A stretch of 64,000 bases of DNA. It comes from Balneola sp. GTDB taxonomy: Bacteria; Bacteroidota; Rhodothermia; Balneolales; Balneolaceae. The stretch lies in contig NZQV01000026.1 of NCBI GenBank assembly GCA_002696035.1, forward strand, positions 124,001 to 188,000, written 5' to 3'. Below, piece after piece: positions 1-8,254 of this stretch (position 1 is the stretch's first letter; the number at the start of each line of letters is the position of its first letter). The translations under genes were made by a program, and so were the position numbers. Below the pieces are notes generated by a model. It was not told the origin of the DNA, did not search any database, and saw only the letters and a program-made list of their open reading frames with translations.

Positions 1-84
1 GAAAGGCTTGGATAGACGGGCAGCTTCATCCGGGACGTGGATTCCGGCTCGCTCATCGACAGGAGAACGTAATTCTAATTTCAT
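1..84 (-). CDS. 5' fragment of an unrecognised gene, cut by the window edge
   Basis: The first 28 codons of a minus-strand reading frame start with ATG at 84 and run off the window edge without a stop (MKLELRSPVDERAG...). Too little is present to name a family. It lies in the same orientation as the SAM hydrolase and dnaN, about 70 bp downstream of the SAM hydrolase stop, so it could be the next gene of that transcription unit. Confidence 0.5.
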   Translation of the reverse strand, partial: MKLELRSPVDERAGIHVPDEAARLSKPF

Positions 85-131
85 AATGATCCATTTTTTG
101 GTGGGATACGCTTAGCGCTTCGATGTGTTAC

Positions 132-155
132 ATGCATTCATCAATAAGAATGCAT
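132..155 (-). terminator. Hairpin directly after the SAM hydrolase gene
   Basis: A perfect 8-bp inverted repeat (ATGCATTC / GAATGCAT, 8-base loop) begins at the base after the stop codon of the SAM hydroxide adenosyltransferase gene. No U-run follows on the minus strand, so it is a hairpin and only a weak terminator candidate. Confidence 0.3.
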
Positions 156-944
156 TTACTTCTGAAGCACGATGGAGATTTGTGCGCCTTTATCAACACT
201 AAGCATGCGGGCAGCATTTCCTTTGTTGATACCGATCTCAAGATTCCCTGAACTGCCAATGAATGCAGCCGGTTCGCCATCTTCCACATCTCCAAAGGTA
301 GTTACGATCTTATTCAGCATCGTATTGCCTACGTAAATTTTCACATTCTTCTTTTTGAGATGATCTTTGATGAGGTCTTGGGTGAGGTTGGTGATGAGAT
401 TTCCAAAACGGTCGATATGCAACACCCAGCCCTGCAGCCCATCTTTATCAGCGAGAGGAACGGCCCAGTGATAGGTTACAAGCTCATCAATGGGTTCTCC
501 GATTTCCTCTAGAGAAACCCCTTCACAAAGGTGAGCCGCAACCGGGGCAAAAATATCACGGCCATGAAAGGTATTTGAGACCCCTTTTCTCCAATAATCA
601 GGATTGTTCAGCTTGCAGGCTTCGTACTCAAATTCATTAAAAAACAAAGAGAAGATCCCATTATCAGGACCTACAAAATATTGGTCTTTGACCTTCAGGG
701 CTACAGGATTACGAGATGTTCCCACACCCGGATCAACCACTACCAAATGCACGGTTCCCGGAGGATAAAGAAAAGCGGTATTCCGGATCACCCACGCACC
801 AGCCATGATATCCTGCGGAGGAATTTCATGCGACACATCCACAAACCGGACATCCGGTGCAATTCCTAACATGACCGCTTTCATTGCGCTCACGTAATAA
901 TCCTGGGTACCAAAGTCAGTTGTGAGTGTTATTATTTGACTCAT
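156..944 (-). CDS. SAM hydroxide adenosyltransferase (DUF62 / SAM hydrolase family)
   Basis: A 262-residue protein of the DUF62 family, whose characterised members hydrolyse S-adenosylmethionine to adenosine and methionine. It starts with the family signature TLTTDFGTQDYYV. It carries VVVDPGVGTSR (D71, R78) and FHGRD (H127), which match the Asp-Arg-His triad used to activate water. VGPDNG and IDRFGNLITNL are further family motifs. Length is normal for the family. Its ATG overlaps the dnaN stop by one base (TGATG), so it is translationally coupled to dnaN. The halogenating relatives (fluorinase, chlorinase) lack this triad, so hydrolase activity is the better call. Confidence 0.93.
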   Translation of the reverse strand: MSQIITLTTDFGTQDYYVSAMKAVMLGIAPDVRFVDVSHEIPPQDIMAGAWVIRNTAFLYPPGTVHLVVVDPGVGTSRNPVALKVKDQYFVGPDNGIFSLFFNEFEYEACKLNNPDYWRKGVSNTFHGRDIFAPVAAHLCEGVSLEEIGEPIDELVTYHWAVPLADKDGLQGWVLHIDRFGNLITNLTQDLIKDHLKKKNVKIYVGNTMLNKIVTTFGDVEDGEPAAFIGSSGNLEIGINKGNAARMLSVDKGAQISIVLQK

Positions 945-2059
945 CAGGCATAGCTGTTGAGCATAACCGGCATCACCAGCATCAGAATATCTTCGTTCTC
1001 ATTTTCTTGGGATGGCTTTACGATACCGGCGCGGTTAGGAGAAGAAAACTCAAAAGTCACTTCTTCATCGTCAATATTGCTAAGGACGTCACCTAAATAT
1101 TTCGCATTGAACCCGATCTCCATTTCTTCATCAGGGTATTCGCATTCAATGGTTTCTTTAGCTTCGCTGCTCATGTCCAGATCTTCTGCACGAATGGTGA
1201 GCTTGTCGGAACCCAACTGAAGTCGAATTTGGCGCGTAGTTGTGCTTGAGAAAATAGCCACACGTTTTACCGTTGAAAGCATTTGATCTTTGCTGATCGT
1301 CAGGAACTTGTCGTTATCGCGAGGAATCACAGAATCGTAGTTGGGATATTGCTCGTTGATCAGGCGGGTAATAACGATGGTTCCGCCACTCTTGAACCGG
1401 GCATGGTCTTCCGTTACAGTAAGATCACAATCTTCTCCGTCAATTGTCTTCTGAATGAGGCTGAGAGCTTTATCAGGCACAATGAAATTCACATCGTTAT
1501 CAGCTTTGATCTCGCGGCTGGTGTATTTCACTAACCGGTGTCCGTCTGTTGCTACAAACTTGCTTTCGTCGGTCCCGATCTGGAAATAAACGCCCATCAT
1601 GGCCGGGCGAAGGTCATCACTGGAAACGGCAAATAATGTTTTATGAATGGCTTTATGCATCAGCTCTCCGGTAGTACTGATGGTGGTTCCTTCATCAAGA
1701 CTTGGAACTTCAGGAAACTCATCCGCATCTTCTCCAACCAGCTTGTAGGTACCTTTATCTGTGCGGAAATTGATATTCATCCGGTCATCAACATCAAAGA
1801 AAACAGGTATATTTGGAAGCTGACGCAGCGTTTCGAGTAAACGACGAGCAGGAATAGCTACCGCTCCGTCTTCTTCAATATCAGCATTTATATATTCAAT
1901 GATAGAGATCTCGAGGTCGGTGGCAGTCAGCTTCAATTTACCATCTTCACTCTCAAAAAGAATGGTTTCGAGGATAGGCAAAGTTGCCTTGGAAGGAACG
2001 GCTCCAATTACGGCCGAAAGTCCTTTGTTCAGTTCATTACTCGATACAGAAAATTTCAT
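944..2059 (-). CDS. dnaN: DNA polymerase III subunit beta (sliding clamp)
   Basis: A 371-residue sliding clamp with the three-domain beta-clamp layout of about 120 residues per domain. Recognisable segments are the N-terminal MKFSVSSNELNKGL, ATDGHRLVKY in the middle and the C-terminal LVMPVML, which in the family contributes to the partner-binding pocket. The clamp tethers DNA polymerase III to template. dnaA, its usual neighbour, is absent: the next gene upstream is a divergent PorV-like gene. The ATG at 2059 gives the normal N-terminus. It probably forms a two-gene unit with the SAM hydrolase downstream. Confidence 0.97.
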   Translation of the reverse strand: MKFSVSSNELNKGLSAVIGAVPSKATLPILETILFESEDGKLKLTATDLEISIIEYINADIEEDGAVAIPARRLLETLRQLPNIPVFFDVDDRMNINFRTDKGTYKLVGEDADEFPEVPSLDEGTTISTTGELMHKAIHKTLFAVSSDDLRPAMMGVYFQIGTDESKFVATDGHRLVKYTSREIKADNDVNFIVPDKALSLIQKTIDGEDCDLTVTEDHARFKSGGTIVITRLINEQYPNYDSVIPRDNDKFLTISKDQMLSTVKRVAIFSSTTTRQIRLQLGSDKLTIRAEDLDMSSEAKETIECEYPDEEMEIGFNAKYLGDVLSNIDDEEVTFEFSSPNRAGIVKPSQENENEDILMLVMPVMLNSYA

Positions 2060-2244
2060 ATACGCAAAATTTAAAGAGGTTTAAGGGCGATTTTAAAGCC
2101 ATAGTTGCCCTTTCATTACAGTGTTCTTATACTAAGAAATACTAACCCTCTCTGCAACCGCAGAAAGAGCAAAATTAACCCCCAACAAGTCTCTGATATT
2201 ATCGTTTTAGCGCTACAGTAATTTTTAATATATCACTGTTTAAT

Positions 2245-3318
2245 ATGATCCGCTATTCCACTGCGCTTGCGATATTTATCCTACTTCCTGTCCTCTCACT
2301 GGCACAATCTGCACAGGCAAAATATGGAAATGATTTCTTGTCTACAGGAAGTGGTGCCCGGGCACTTGGAATGGGAAGCGCTCATGTTGCCCTCACCAAT
2401 GACGTAACCGCAGCTTACTGGAATGTAGCCGGTCTTTCTGAGCTGCAGTCTCCACAAATAATGTACATGCACTCCGAGCGATTCAGCGGCATTGTGGGGT
2501 ATGATTATGGCGGGGGCGCCATGCCTTTAAAAGATGATAAAGGAGCCATTGCCATCAGTTTTTTCCGGCAGGGCGTGGATAATATTGCAAACACGCTTAA
2601 CGCATGGGATCGTGAGCGAGATCAACCCAAAGGGAATGTAGAAGATTACATTACCCGTTTCAGCGCCGCAGATATGGCCGTCTTTTTCTCCTACGCCAAT
2701 CAGCGGACGGAACAGCTTTCATATGGAGCTTCTGCCAAGATCATTCATCATAAATTGGGTCCTTTTGCACAGGCCTGGGGCTATAGTTTGGATGTGGGCG
2801 CAAAGTACAAATCTGATTTTGCCAACTTTGGAGTCGCGGTAAAAGATGTTACCACCATGCAGAAAATGTGGGATGTGGATGAATCAGCCTTTGGAGATTA
2901 CGAATCCCAATTCGACAGTCTTGGAGCTACCTTACCCACCGGGCAAAATGAATATGTATTGCCTTCCTTAAAATTGGGAGCTTCTAAGTTTTTTCCCATC
3001 AGTGATGATTTTTTAGTGACAGCTGCCGCCGATGTGGATCTTTTGTTTGAAAACCGCCAGGCGTATTACATCAATCTTGGGAGAATGAGTGTGGAACCGC
3101 ATGTAGGAGGAGAGGTTTCGTATAAAGATGTGATTGCACTCCGAGCCGGTGTCACTGATTTCATAACTGATCCTGTTTCCGGGTTTTCGGTATCACCGAC
3201 TTTGGGAATGGGATTGAACGTATCTTCTTTTGTTCTAGATTATGGCTTCGCCAGTTTTGCCGGGGCTTCCAGCGATCTCGGTTTTACGCACCGCATTTCT
3301 CTTCGCTTTGATTTTTAA
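2245..3318 (+). CDS. PorV/PorQ-family outer-membrane protein
   Basis: A 357-residue protein with an N-terminal signal peptide (hydrophobic residues about 5-20, ending near AQSAQA). The mature start, GSGARALGMGSAHVALTNDVTAAYWNVAGL, is characteristic of the PorV/PorQ (UPF0164-like) beta-barrel family related to FadL. PorV proper serves in type IX secretion, but this family has many paralogues, so a specific role cannot be assigned. The rest alternates polar and hydrophobic residues as expected for barrel strands and ends in an aromatic residue (RFDF), as barrel substrates of the Bam machinery do. It is monocistronic and divergent from dnaN. Confidence 0.75.
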   Translation: MIRYSTALAIFILLPVLSLAQSAQAKYGNDFLSTGSGARALGMGSAHVALTNDVTAAYWNVAGLSELQSPQIMYMHSERFSGIVGYDYGGGAMPLKDDKGAIAISFFRQGVDNIANTLNAWDRERDQPKGNVEDYITRFSAADMAVFFSYANQRTEQLSYGASAKIIHHKLGPFAQAWGYSLDVGAKYKSDFANFGVAVKDVTTMQKMWDVDESAFGDYESQFDSLGATLPTGQNEYVLPSLKLGASKFFPISDDFLVTAAADVDLLFENRQAYYINLGRMSVEPHVGGEVSYKDVIALRAGVTDFITDPVSGFSVSPTLGMGLNVSSFVLDYGFASFAGASSDLGFTHRISLRFDF

Positions 3319-3330
3319 AATCGGTGTTTT

Positions 3331-3390
3331 AGTGTGATGGTGTTACGGTGTTATGGTATATTGCAAAACTATAACACCGTAACACTTTAA
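3331..3390. repeat. Degenerate 8-bp tandem units forming a 15-bp inverted repeat
   Basis: The left arm is built of GTGTGATG, GTGTTACG, GTGTTATG and GTATATTG in tandem. GTGTTACGGTGTTAT (3340-3354) pairs perfectly with ATAACACCGTAACAC (3371-3385) across a 16-base spacer. It separates the PorV-like gene from miaA and may end transcription, but no clear U-run follows. Confidence 0.6.
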
Positions 3391-3402
3391 TACCATTTAT
3401 CT

Positions 3403-4308
3403 TTGCGTATCATCATTTTAGGCCCAACGGCATCCGGTAAAACTGAACTTTCCATACAACTTGCTGAGGAGTTACAAACTTCTATCATTTCTGCTGATTC
3501 CCGGCAGTGTTACAAGCATATTGATATTGGAACAGCCAAGCCCTCCAAAGAAGAATTAGAGCGCGTTCCTCACTACAATATTTCTACTCTTGAATTGGAA
3601 GAAGATGACAATGCTATGGAATTACAGAGGCGAGCCCGGAAATGGGAAAAGGAAATTTTGAAGGATTCAGATCATGTGATCTATGTGGGAGGGAGTACGC
3701 TTCATATCCAAAGTTTAATTCAGCCTTTTAATGAAATGCCGGAGGCGGATGAAACAAACATCGCGAAACTTGAACAGCGAATTGAACATGAAGGACTGGA
3801 ATCACTGTATGAGCTGTTAAGACAGATTGATCCGGATTACGCCAAAAAGATGGATGGAATGAATCGTCAACGCATCATTCGCGCACTGGATGTATGGATG
3901 CAAACCGGAAAGCCCTTCAGTAGTTTCCATCAGCAGGGAGAAATTCAACCCGATGATAACACCCTCGTTTTTGGGTTGAAGTGGCCACGCCAAAAGCTAT
4001 ACAACCGCATCAATCAACGAGTGGATAAGATGGTGGAAGCTGGACTGGTTGATGAGGTAAAATCAATTTTGAGCGATCATCCCAAAGATCTACAATCGTT
4101 GAATACGGTGGGATATCAGGAGATCATAAAATATCTGGATGGTGAATGGACCTTGGATAAAGCGATCGAAAAGATCAAGACGAGTACACGTCGCTATGCC
4201 AAAAGACAGATCACATGGTACAAGCGATGGGAATTTGTGCATTGGCTGGAGGTAGATGGGTTGAGTGTTCAGGAGATGAAGGAAGAGATTTTAAATAGAT
4301 TGAACTGA
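3403..4308 (+). CDS. miaA: tRNA dimethylallyltransferase
   Basis: A 301-residue enzyme that transfers dimethylallyl from DMAPP to A37 of tRNAs reading UNN codons. The P-loop GPTASGKT is at residues 7-14, the substrate motif SADSRQCYKHIDIGTAKP follows, and TRRYAKRQITWYKR near the C-terminus is a family signature. The start is TTG: an in-frame stop lies 12 bases upstream, and no ATG fits the conserved N-terminus. The TTG sits inside TATCTTTG, which matches the Bacteroidota -7 consensus TAnnTTTG, so either the match is fortuitous or initiation is unusual. Confidence 0.95.
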   Translation: MRIIILGPTASGKTELSIQLAEELQTSIISADSRQCYKHIDIGTAKPSKEELERVPHYNISTLELEEDDNAMELQRRARKWEKEILKDSDHVIYVGGSTLHIQSLIQPFNEMPEADETNIAKLEQRIEHEGLESLYELLRQIDPDYAKKMDGMNRQRIIRALDVWMQTGKPFSSFHQQGEIQPDDNTLVFGLKWPRQKLYNRINQRVDKMVEAGLVDEVKSILSDHPKDLQSLNTVGYQEIIKYLDGEWTLDKAIEKIKTSTRRYAKRQITWYKRWEFVHWLEVDGLSVQEMKEEILNRLN

Positions 4309-4329
4309 AGAGATAGATATAAATAGGAA

Positions 4330-4369
4330 GTCAGAACTCAGAAAAGAATTCTGAATCCTGAGGTCCGAC
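4330..4369. repeat. Imperfect inverted repeat between miaA and purS
   Basis: A 12-bp stem with two mismatches: GTCAGAACTCAG (4330-4341) faces CTGAGGTCCGAC (4358-4369) across a 16-base loop. It follows miaA and precedes the purS promoter. It could act as a terminator or RNA-stabilising hairpin; no U-run is present. Confidence 0.35.
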
Positions 4370-4414
4370 CCCTGTATTCTCAAAGAGAAGTTAGCAGCTG
4401 AGTTACAGAAAGCT

Positions 4415-4422
4415 TAACTTTG
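4415..4422 (+). promoter_or_regulatory. Candidate -7 box for the purS operon (TAACTTTG)
   Basis: An exact match to the Bacteroidota -7 consensus TAnnTTTG lies 25 bases upstream of the purS ATG, leaving room for a short leader. The matching -33 TTG element is not clear (only TTAG at 4391), so this rests on the -7 box and its position. Confidence 0.45.
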
Positions 4423-4447
4423 TTGCTCACCTAAACGAAGCCCATTT

Positions 4448-4693
4448 ATGTACAAAGCGAAAGTTAACGTAACGCTCCGTCCCTCTATTTTGGACCCTAA
4501 AGGAAAAGCCGCTCATCATGCCTTGCAAAACCTTGGATTAAAGGAAGTGCAACAGGTTCGCATCGGAAAATTCATTGAGCTTGATGTAGATGCCAAAGAT
4601 GCAGCAGAAGCTAAAAAAATTGTGGAATCAGCCTGTACCCAATTGCTGGCCAACGAAGTCATGGAAGATTTCGAAATAACCATTGAGTCGTAA
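4448..4693 (+). CDS. purS: Phosphoribosylformylglycinamidine synthase subunit PurS
   Basis: An 81-residue small subunit of the three-part FGAM synthase (PurS, PurQ, PurL) of purine biosynthesis. It bridges the glutaminase PurQ and the synthetase PurL. The sequence has the PurS pattern: VNVTLRPSILDPKG, then NLGLKEVQQVRIGKFIEL, then a C-terminal VMEDFEI. Length is normal. It is the first gene of a tight plus-strand run continuing through clpS, purQ, lptB and a rhodanese gene. purL is not in the window. Confidence 0.93.
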   Translation: MYKAKVNVTLRPSILDPKGKAAHHALQNLGLKEVQQVRIGKFIELDVDAKDAAEAKKIVESACTQLLANEVMEDFEITIES

Positions 4694-4696
4694 TCC

Positions 4697-5026
4697 ATGA
4701 TCTCCTTCTCTCATTATATCGATGTGCTCGAATTATCGGAGACGGAAACCGAAGAGATCACAGAAACTAAAACGGAAGAGAAAGTCGAAGATTCGGTTAA
4801 CACACCGTGGCGACTCATTCTCTTTGACGACGATATTCACACCTTCGAAGAGGTCATCTCCCAGTTGATGAAGGCCACCGGTTGTAGTCTTTCAAAAGCA
4901 GAAGACATCACCTGGAAAGTGCATAGCGAAGGCAAAGCAACAGTCCACGAAGGCGAATTTGAGGAATGCCTTCGCATCGACGGCGTACTTAAAGAAATTC
5001 AACTTGTTACTGAAATAAAAGGATAA
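4697..5026 (+). CDS. clpS: ATP-dependent Clp protease adaptor ClpS
   Basis: A 109-residue ClpS-family adaptor, which presents N-degron substrates to ClpA/ClpC-type unfoldases. The core PWRLILFDDDIHTFEEVISQ is the family N-degron pocket region, followed by CSLSKAEDITWKVHSEGKA. About 35 acidic residues precede the core, longer than the usual short flexible tail. It starts 3 bases after purS and ends 4 bases before purQ, so it is embedded in the purine operon. That placement is unusual, since clpS usually lies beside clpA or alone. Confidence 0.88.
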   Translation: MISFSHYIDVLELSETETEEITETKTEEKVEDSVNTPWRLILFDDDIHTFEEVISQLMKATGCSLSKAEDITWKVHSEGKATVHEGEFEECLRIDGVLKEIQLVTEIKG

Positions 5027-5030
5027 AACC

Positions 5031-5729
5031 ATGGCCACTTTTGGCGTACTAGTATTTCCCGGATCCAACTGCGATCACGATGCCTACCATGCCCTGAAGC
5101 ACGTGATGAACTCTGACGTAAAATTTCTATGGCATAAAGACACCGATCTCTCCGGTATTGATTTTTTGATCGTTCCCGGTGGGTTTTCTTATGGTGATTA
5201 CCTCCGCTCCGGAGCTATAGCCCGTTTTTCTCCTATAATGCAGGAGGTTGTGAAATTCGCCGAAAAAGGCGGTCCTGTTATGGGCATCTGCAACGGTTTT
5301 CAAATTTTACTGGAAGCCGGACTCATTCCCGGTGCCATGATGCACAACGAGAAACTAAAGTTCGTTTGCAAGAATGTGTACATCCGAACGGAATCTACCG
5401 ATAGTATTTTTACTTCCGGACTTGAAAAAGGACAAATACTGGATGTACCTGTTTCTCACGGAGAAGGAAATTATTTTATCGAAGAGGATGGGTTAAAATC
5501 CCTTCAGGACAATGACCAGATTCTCTTCCGTTACTGTGATGCAAAGGGTGAACTCACTGCAGAAGCAAACTTCAACGGCTCCATAGACCACATAGCAGGC
5601 ATCTGTAACGAAGGCCGCAATGTATTGGGAATGATGCCTCACCCCGAGCGGGCCATGGAAAAACTACTTGGCTCAGAAGACGGAAAGCCGATATTTGAAT
5701 CGATTCTCAATTCACTTTCTGTTACTTAA
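5031..5729 (+). CDS. purQ: Phosphoribosylformylglycinamidine synthase subunit PurQ
   Basis: A 232-residue class I glutamine amidotransferase that supplies ammonia to PurL. The N-terminus FGVLVFPGSNCDHDA and PGGFSYGDYLRSGAIA are PurQ signatures. The catalytic cysteine is C87 in GICNGFQ, with H204 and E206 in MPHPERA completing the triad. Length is normal for stand-alone PurQ. It lies 4 bases after clpS and 9 bases before lptB. Confidence 0.96.
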   Translation: MATFGVLVFPGSNCDHDAYHALKHVMNSDVKFLWHKDTDLSGIDFLIVPGGFSYGDYLRSGAIARFSPIMQEVVKFAEKGGPVMGICNGFQILLEAGLIPGAMMHNEKLKFVCKNVYIRTESTDSIFTSGLEKGQILDVPVSHGEGNYFIEEDGLKSLQDNDQILFRYCDAKGELTAEANFNGSIDHIAGICNEGRNVLGMMPHPERAMEKLLGSEDGKPIFESILNSLSVT

Positions 5730-5738
5730 ATCACTTCT

Positions 5739-6500
5739 ATGACCACAGATCCACAATCAGAACTTATGCTGCACAGCGAGGGCTTGGTAAAGCGCTATCG
5801 CAAGCGTACGGTTGTGGATGAGGTTTCCATTAACGTGAAACAGGGAGAAGTGGTAGGGCTGCTTGGTCCCAATGGCGCAGGTAAGACTACCACCTTTTTT
5901 ATGATGGTGGGCCTTGTTCGCCCCAATGCCGGAGAGATCTACCTGAACGACAAGAATCTTACCCGTGAGCCCATGTACAAACGTGCACGCATGGGCATCG
6001 GATATCTGGCGCAGGAAGCCAGTGTATTTCGGAATTTAACCGTTCGTGAAAACCTTGAATCTGTGCTCCAATTTCTTTCCGTACCCAAGAAAGAGATCGA
6101 CCTTAAAGTTGAAAAGCTTATCGAAGAATTTGGCTTGCACAAAGTGGTGAATAATAAAGGATACAGTCTCTCTGGAGGGGAACGGCGCCGGTGTGAAATT
6201 GCACGCGCACTTGTAACCGATCCTAAATTTATTTTACTGGATGAGCCTTTTGCAGGAGTTGACCCCATTGCAGTAGAAGATATTCAGGAAATTGTATCCG
6301 GTCTTCGTCATCAAAATATTGGGATCTTGATCACCGATCACAATGTTCACGAAACCCTTGCCATTACAGACCGGGCGTATTTAATGTTCGAAGGGAAGAT
6401 ACTCATGGAAGGCTCAGCCGATGTTTTAGCGGAAGATGAAAAAGCTAAAAAGCTTTATCTTGGCAAACAGTTTAAATTAGATCGTTACACTTCAGAATAA
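5739..6500 (+). CDS. lptB: LPS export ABC transporter ATP-binding protein LptB
   Basis: A 253-residue ATPase of the LptBFG complex, which extracts lipopolysaccharide from the inner membrane. Walker A is GPNGAGKT (residues 43-50), the signature motif is LSGGERRR, and Walker B is [13 protein letters not shown]. The stretch [23 protein letters not shown] is diagnostic of LptB among ABC ATPases. About 12 extra residues precede the usual start. It is co-directional with purQ and the rhodanese gene at short spacing; lptF, lptG, lptA and lptC are not nearby. Confidence 0.93.
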   Translation: MTTDPQSELMLHSEGLVKRYRKRTVVDEVSINVKQGEVVGLLGPNGAGKTTTFFMMVGLVRPNAGEIYLNDKNLTREPMYKRARMGIGYLAQEASVFRNLTVRENLESVLQFLSVPKKEIDLKVEKLIEEFGLHKVVNNKGYSLSGGERRRCEIARALVTDPKFILLDEPFAGVDPIAVEDIQEIVSGLRHQNIGILITDHNVHETLAITDRAYLMFEGKILMEGSADVLAEDEKAKKLYLGKQFKLDRYTSE

Positions 6501-6505
6501 GACCT

Positions 6506-6826
6506 ATGGAATTCATCACTGTTCAGGAATTAAAAGAGCGAAAAGAAAACGGGGATTCTTTTTTTCTGCTGGATGTGCGGGATTATCACGAATATTTAGT
6601 TTCAAATCTGGATGGCTACCACATTCCTTATCATGAGTTGGAAGATCGTCTGGATGAGATCAAAGACTATAGATCAACCGAGCTGATTGTGATGTGCCGG
6701 TCAGGGAATACCAGTCAGGACGCCTGCCGTACTCTCTTAAATGCGGGTTTCCAAAACGTTATCAGCCTTCAAGGTGGTATGAAGCGATGGGCTAAAGAGA
6801 TCGATACTTCCCTGCCTGTAATCTAA
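6506..6826 (+). CDS. Rhodanese-like domain protein
   Basis: A 106-residue single-domain rhodanese, a cytoplasmic sulfur-carrying fold. It has FFLLDVRDYHEYLVSNLDGYHIPYHEL, the active-site loop CRSGNTS with the persulfide cysteine C64, and the C-terminal FQNVISLQGGMKRW. No signal peptide is visible. It is the last gene of the purS-lptB run and is convergent with rho. The sulfur acceptor cannot be inferred. Confidence 0.9.
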   Translation: MEFITVQELKERKENGDSFFLLDVRDYHEYLVSNLDGYHIPYHELEDRLDEIKDYRSTELIVMCRSGNTSQDACRTLLNAGFQNVISLQGGMKRWAKEIDTSLPVI

Positions 6827-6869
6827 TCTCTTTTTATCCAGGTATAAAACTTCTTTCTTCAATATAAGA

Positions 6870-8081
6870 TCAAGCCAGAGCTGCAATTTGGTTCAGCAAC
6901 TCCTGATTGCTATCGGTATTCTTCAGTACTTTCAGAAGCCCTAACATAGACTCTTTAGGTGATTTTTTGAGCAGATAGCGGCGTACCATGTTTCGTTCTT
7001 CAAGAGAATCAGTGATGAACTTCGCCTCGTTTCGTGTTCCGGATGCCTGAATATTAATAGCAGGATAGATACGATCGTTCGATAACTCCCTGTCTAGAAC
7101 CAACTCCATGTTTCCGGTACCTTTGAATTCCTCAAAAATCAGATCATCCATGCGCGAGTTGGTTTCAACCAAACAGGTAGCAATGATGGTCAGGGAACCG
7201 CCGCCTTCAATTTTTCGAGCTGAACCAAATATCTTCTTCGGTATTTCAAGGGCCCGGATGTCCAACCCACCTGAAAGCGTTCGTCCGCTGTTACTTTGAA
7301 TGGCATTGTAAGCCCGACCTAAACGAGTAAGAGAGTCTATCAAAAGAACAGAATCTTCGCCCATTTCAGCTTTACGTTTGGCATAACCCAAAGCCATTTC
7401 AGTAATCCGAATGTGACTGTCGGTATTCTTGTCATTGGAAGATGCGAAAACCTCTGCATTGGTCGTACGTATGAAGTCGGTCACCTCTTCCGGCCGCTCA
7501 TCCACCAAAAGCACGCTTACGTGGATATCATCGTAGTTATCATTGAGCGACTTTGCGATTTTTTTGAGTAGCACTGTTTTACCGGTACGCGGTGGAGCTA
7601 CGATCAAAGCGCGCTGTCCTTTACCAATTGGAGAAACCAGATCAATTACACGCATTTCCACATCATCCGGTTGATGACCTAACTTGATCCAGTCAACAGG
7701 CATGATCGGGATCTGACGCTCGAACCGGCTCGATTTTTTCCAGGCTTCTACAGGTTTGCCGTTCACATAATCTACTGAAGCTACGTGCTTGTGACCTTTG
7801 TTGTCTTCTTCAAATTCACCTTCTAAAACCAAACCGGGACGCAGGTCAAGTGCTTTAACTTCATCGGGCTTCAGGAATGGATCCTGGGGCTGATAGGTAA
7901 ATTCGTAATCAAGTTTCCGGATAAAGCCCCATCCCTTGGCATTAATTTCCAAAACACCCGCATATTGCCCGGCTATGCCCTGATTGTTTTTCCAGTAAAA
8001 TTTAGGGATAAATACATTACCGCCTTTATTACGGTTGTTATTTCCCTTTTTATTGTTGCGCTTATTTTTTTTGCGTGCCAT
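6870..8081 (-). CDS. rho: Transcription termination factor Rho
   Basis: A 403-residue hexameric RNA helicase that ends transcription. The RNA-binding cold-shock-like domain is at about 40-105 (GWGFIRK). The ATPase domain has Walker A PPRTGKT (163-169), and VLLVDERPEEVTDF and LIDSLTRLGRAYN are conserved. The usual N-terminal helical Rho_N domain is missing: before the RNA-binding domain there is only a basic Lys/Asn-rich tail of about 22 residues. Such N-terminal variation is known in Rho. The ATG at 8081 is the only reasonable start. Confidence 0.96.
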   Translation of the reverse strand: MARKKNKRNNKKGNNNRNKGGNVFIPKFYWKNNQGIAGQYAGVLEINAKGWGFIRKLDYEFTYQPQDPFLKPDEVKALDLRPGLVLEGEFEEDNKGHKHVASVDYVNGKPVEAWKKSSRFERQIPIMPVDWIKLGHQPDDVEMRVIDLVSPIGKGQRALIVAPPRTGKTVLLKKIAKSLNDNYDDIHVSVLLVDERPEEVTDFIRTTNAEVFASSNDKNTDSHIRITEMALGYAKRKAEMGEDSVLLIDSLTRLGRAYNAIQSNSGRTLSGGLDIRALEIPKKIFGSARKIEGGGSLTIIATCLVETNSRMDDLIFEEFKGTGNMELVLDRELSNDRIYPAINIQASGTRNEAKFITDSLEERNMVRRYLLKKSPKESMLGLLKVLKNTDSNQELLNQIAALA

Positions 8082-8254
8082 AAGTTTGTGAATACGTTTT
8101 CAAATAAAACCTTCTCCCGATTTCGAAAAGTGGCGTAATTAAATGTCGTTATTACTTAAGAGGAAGGCGAGAAAAAAGTGGTACAGAGAACAGAGCTCTG
8201 TACCATTGAATAATGTGGATAAGAAAAGATACGAATGTTTTTCCTGATACCAAA

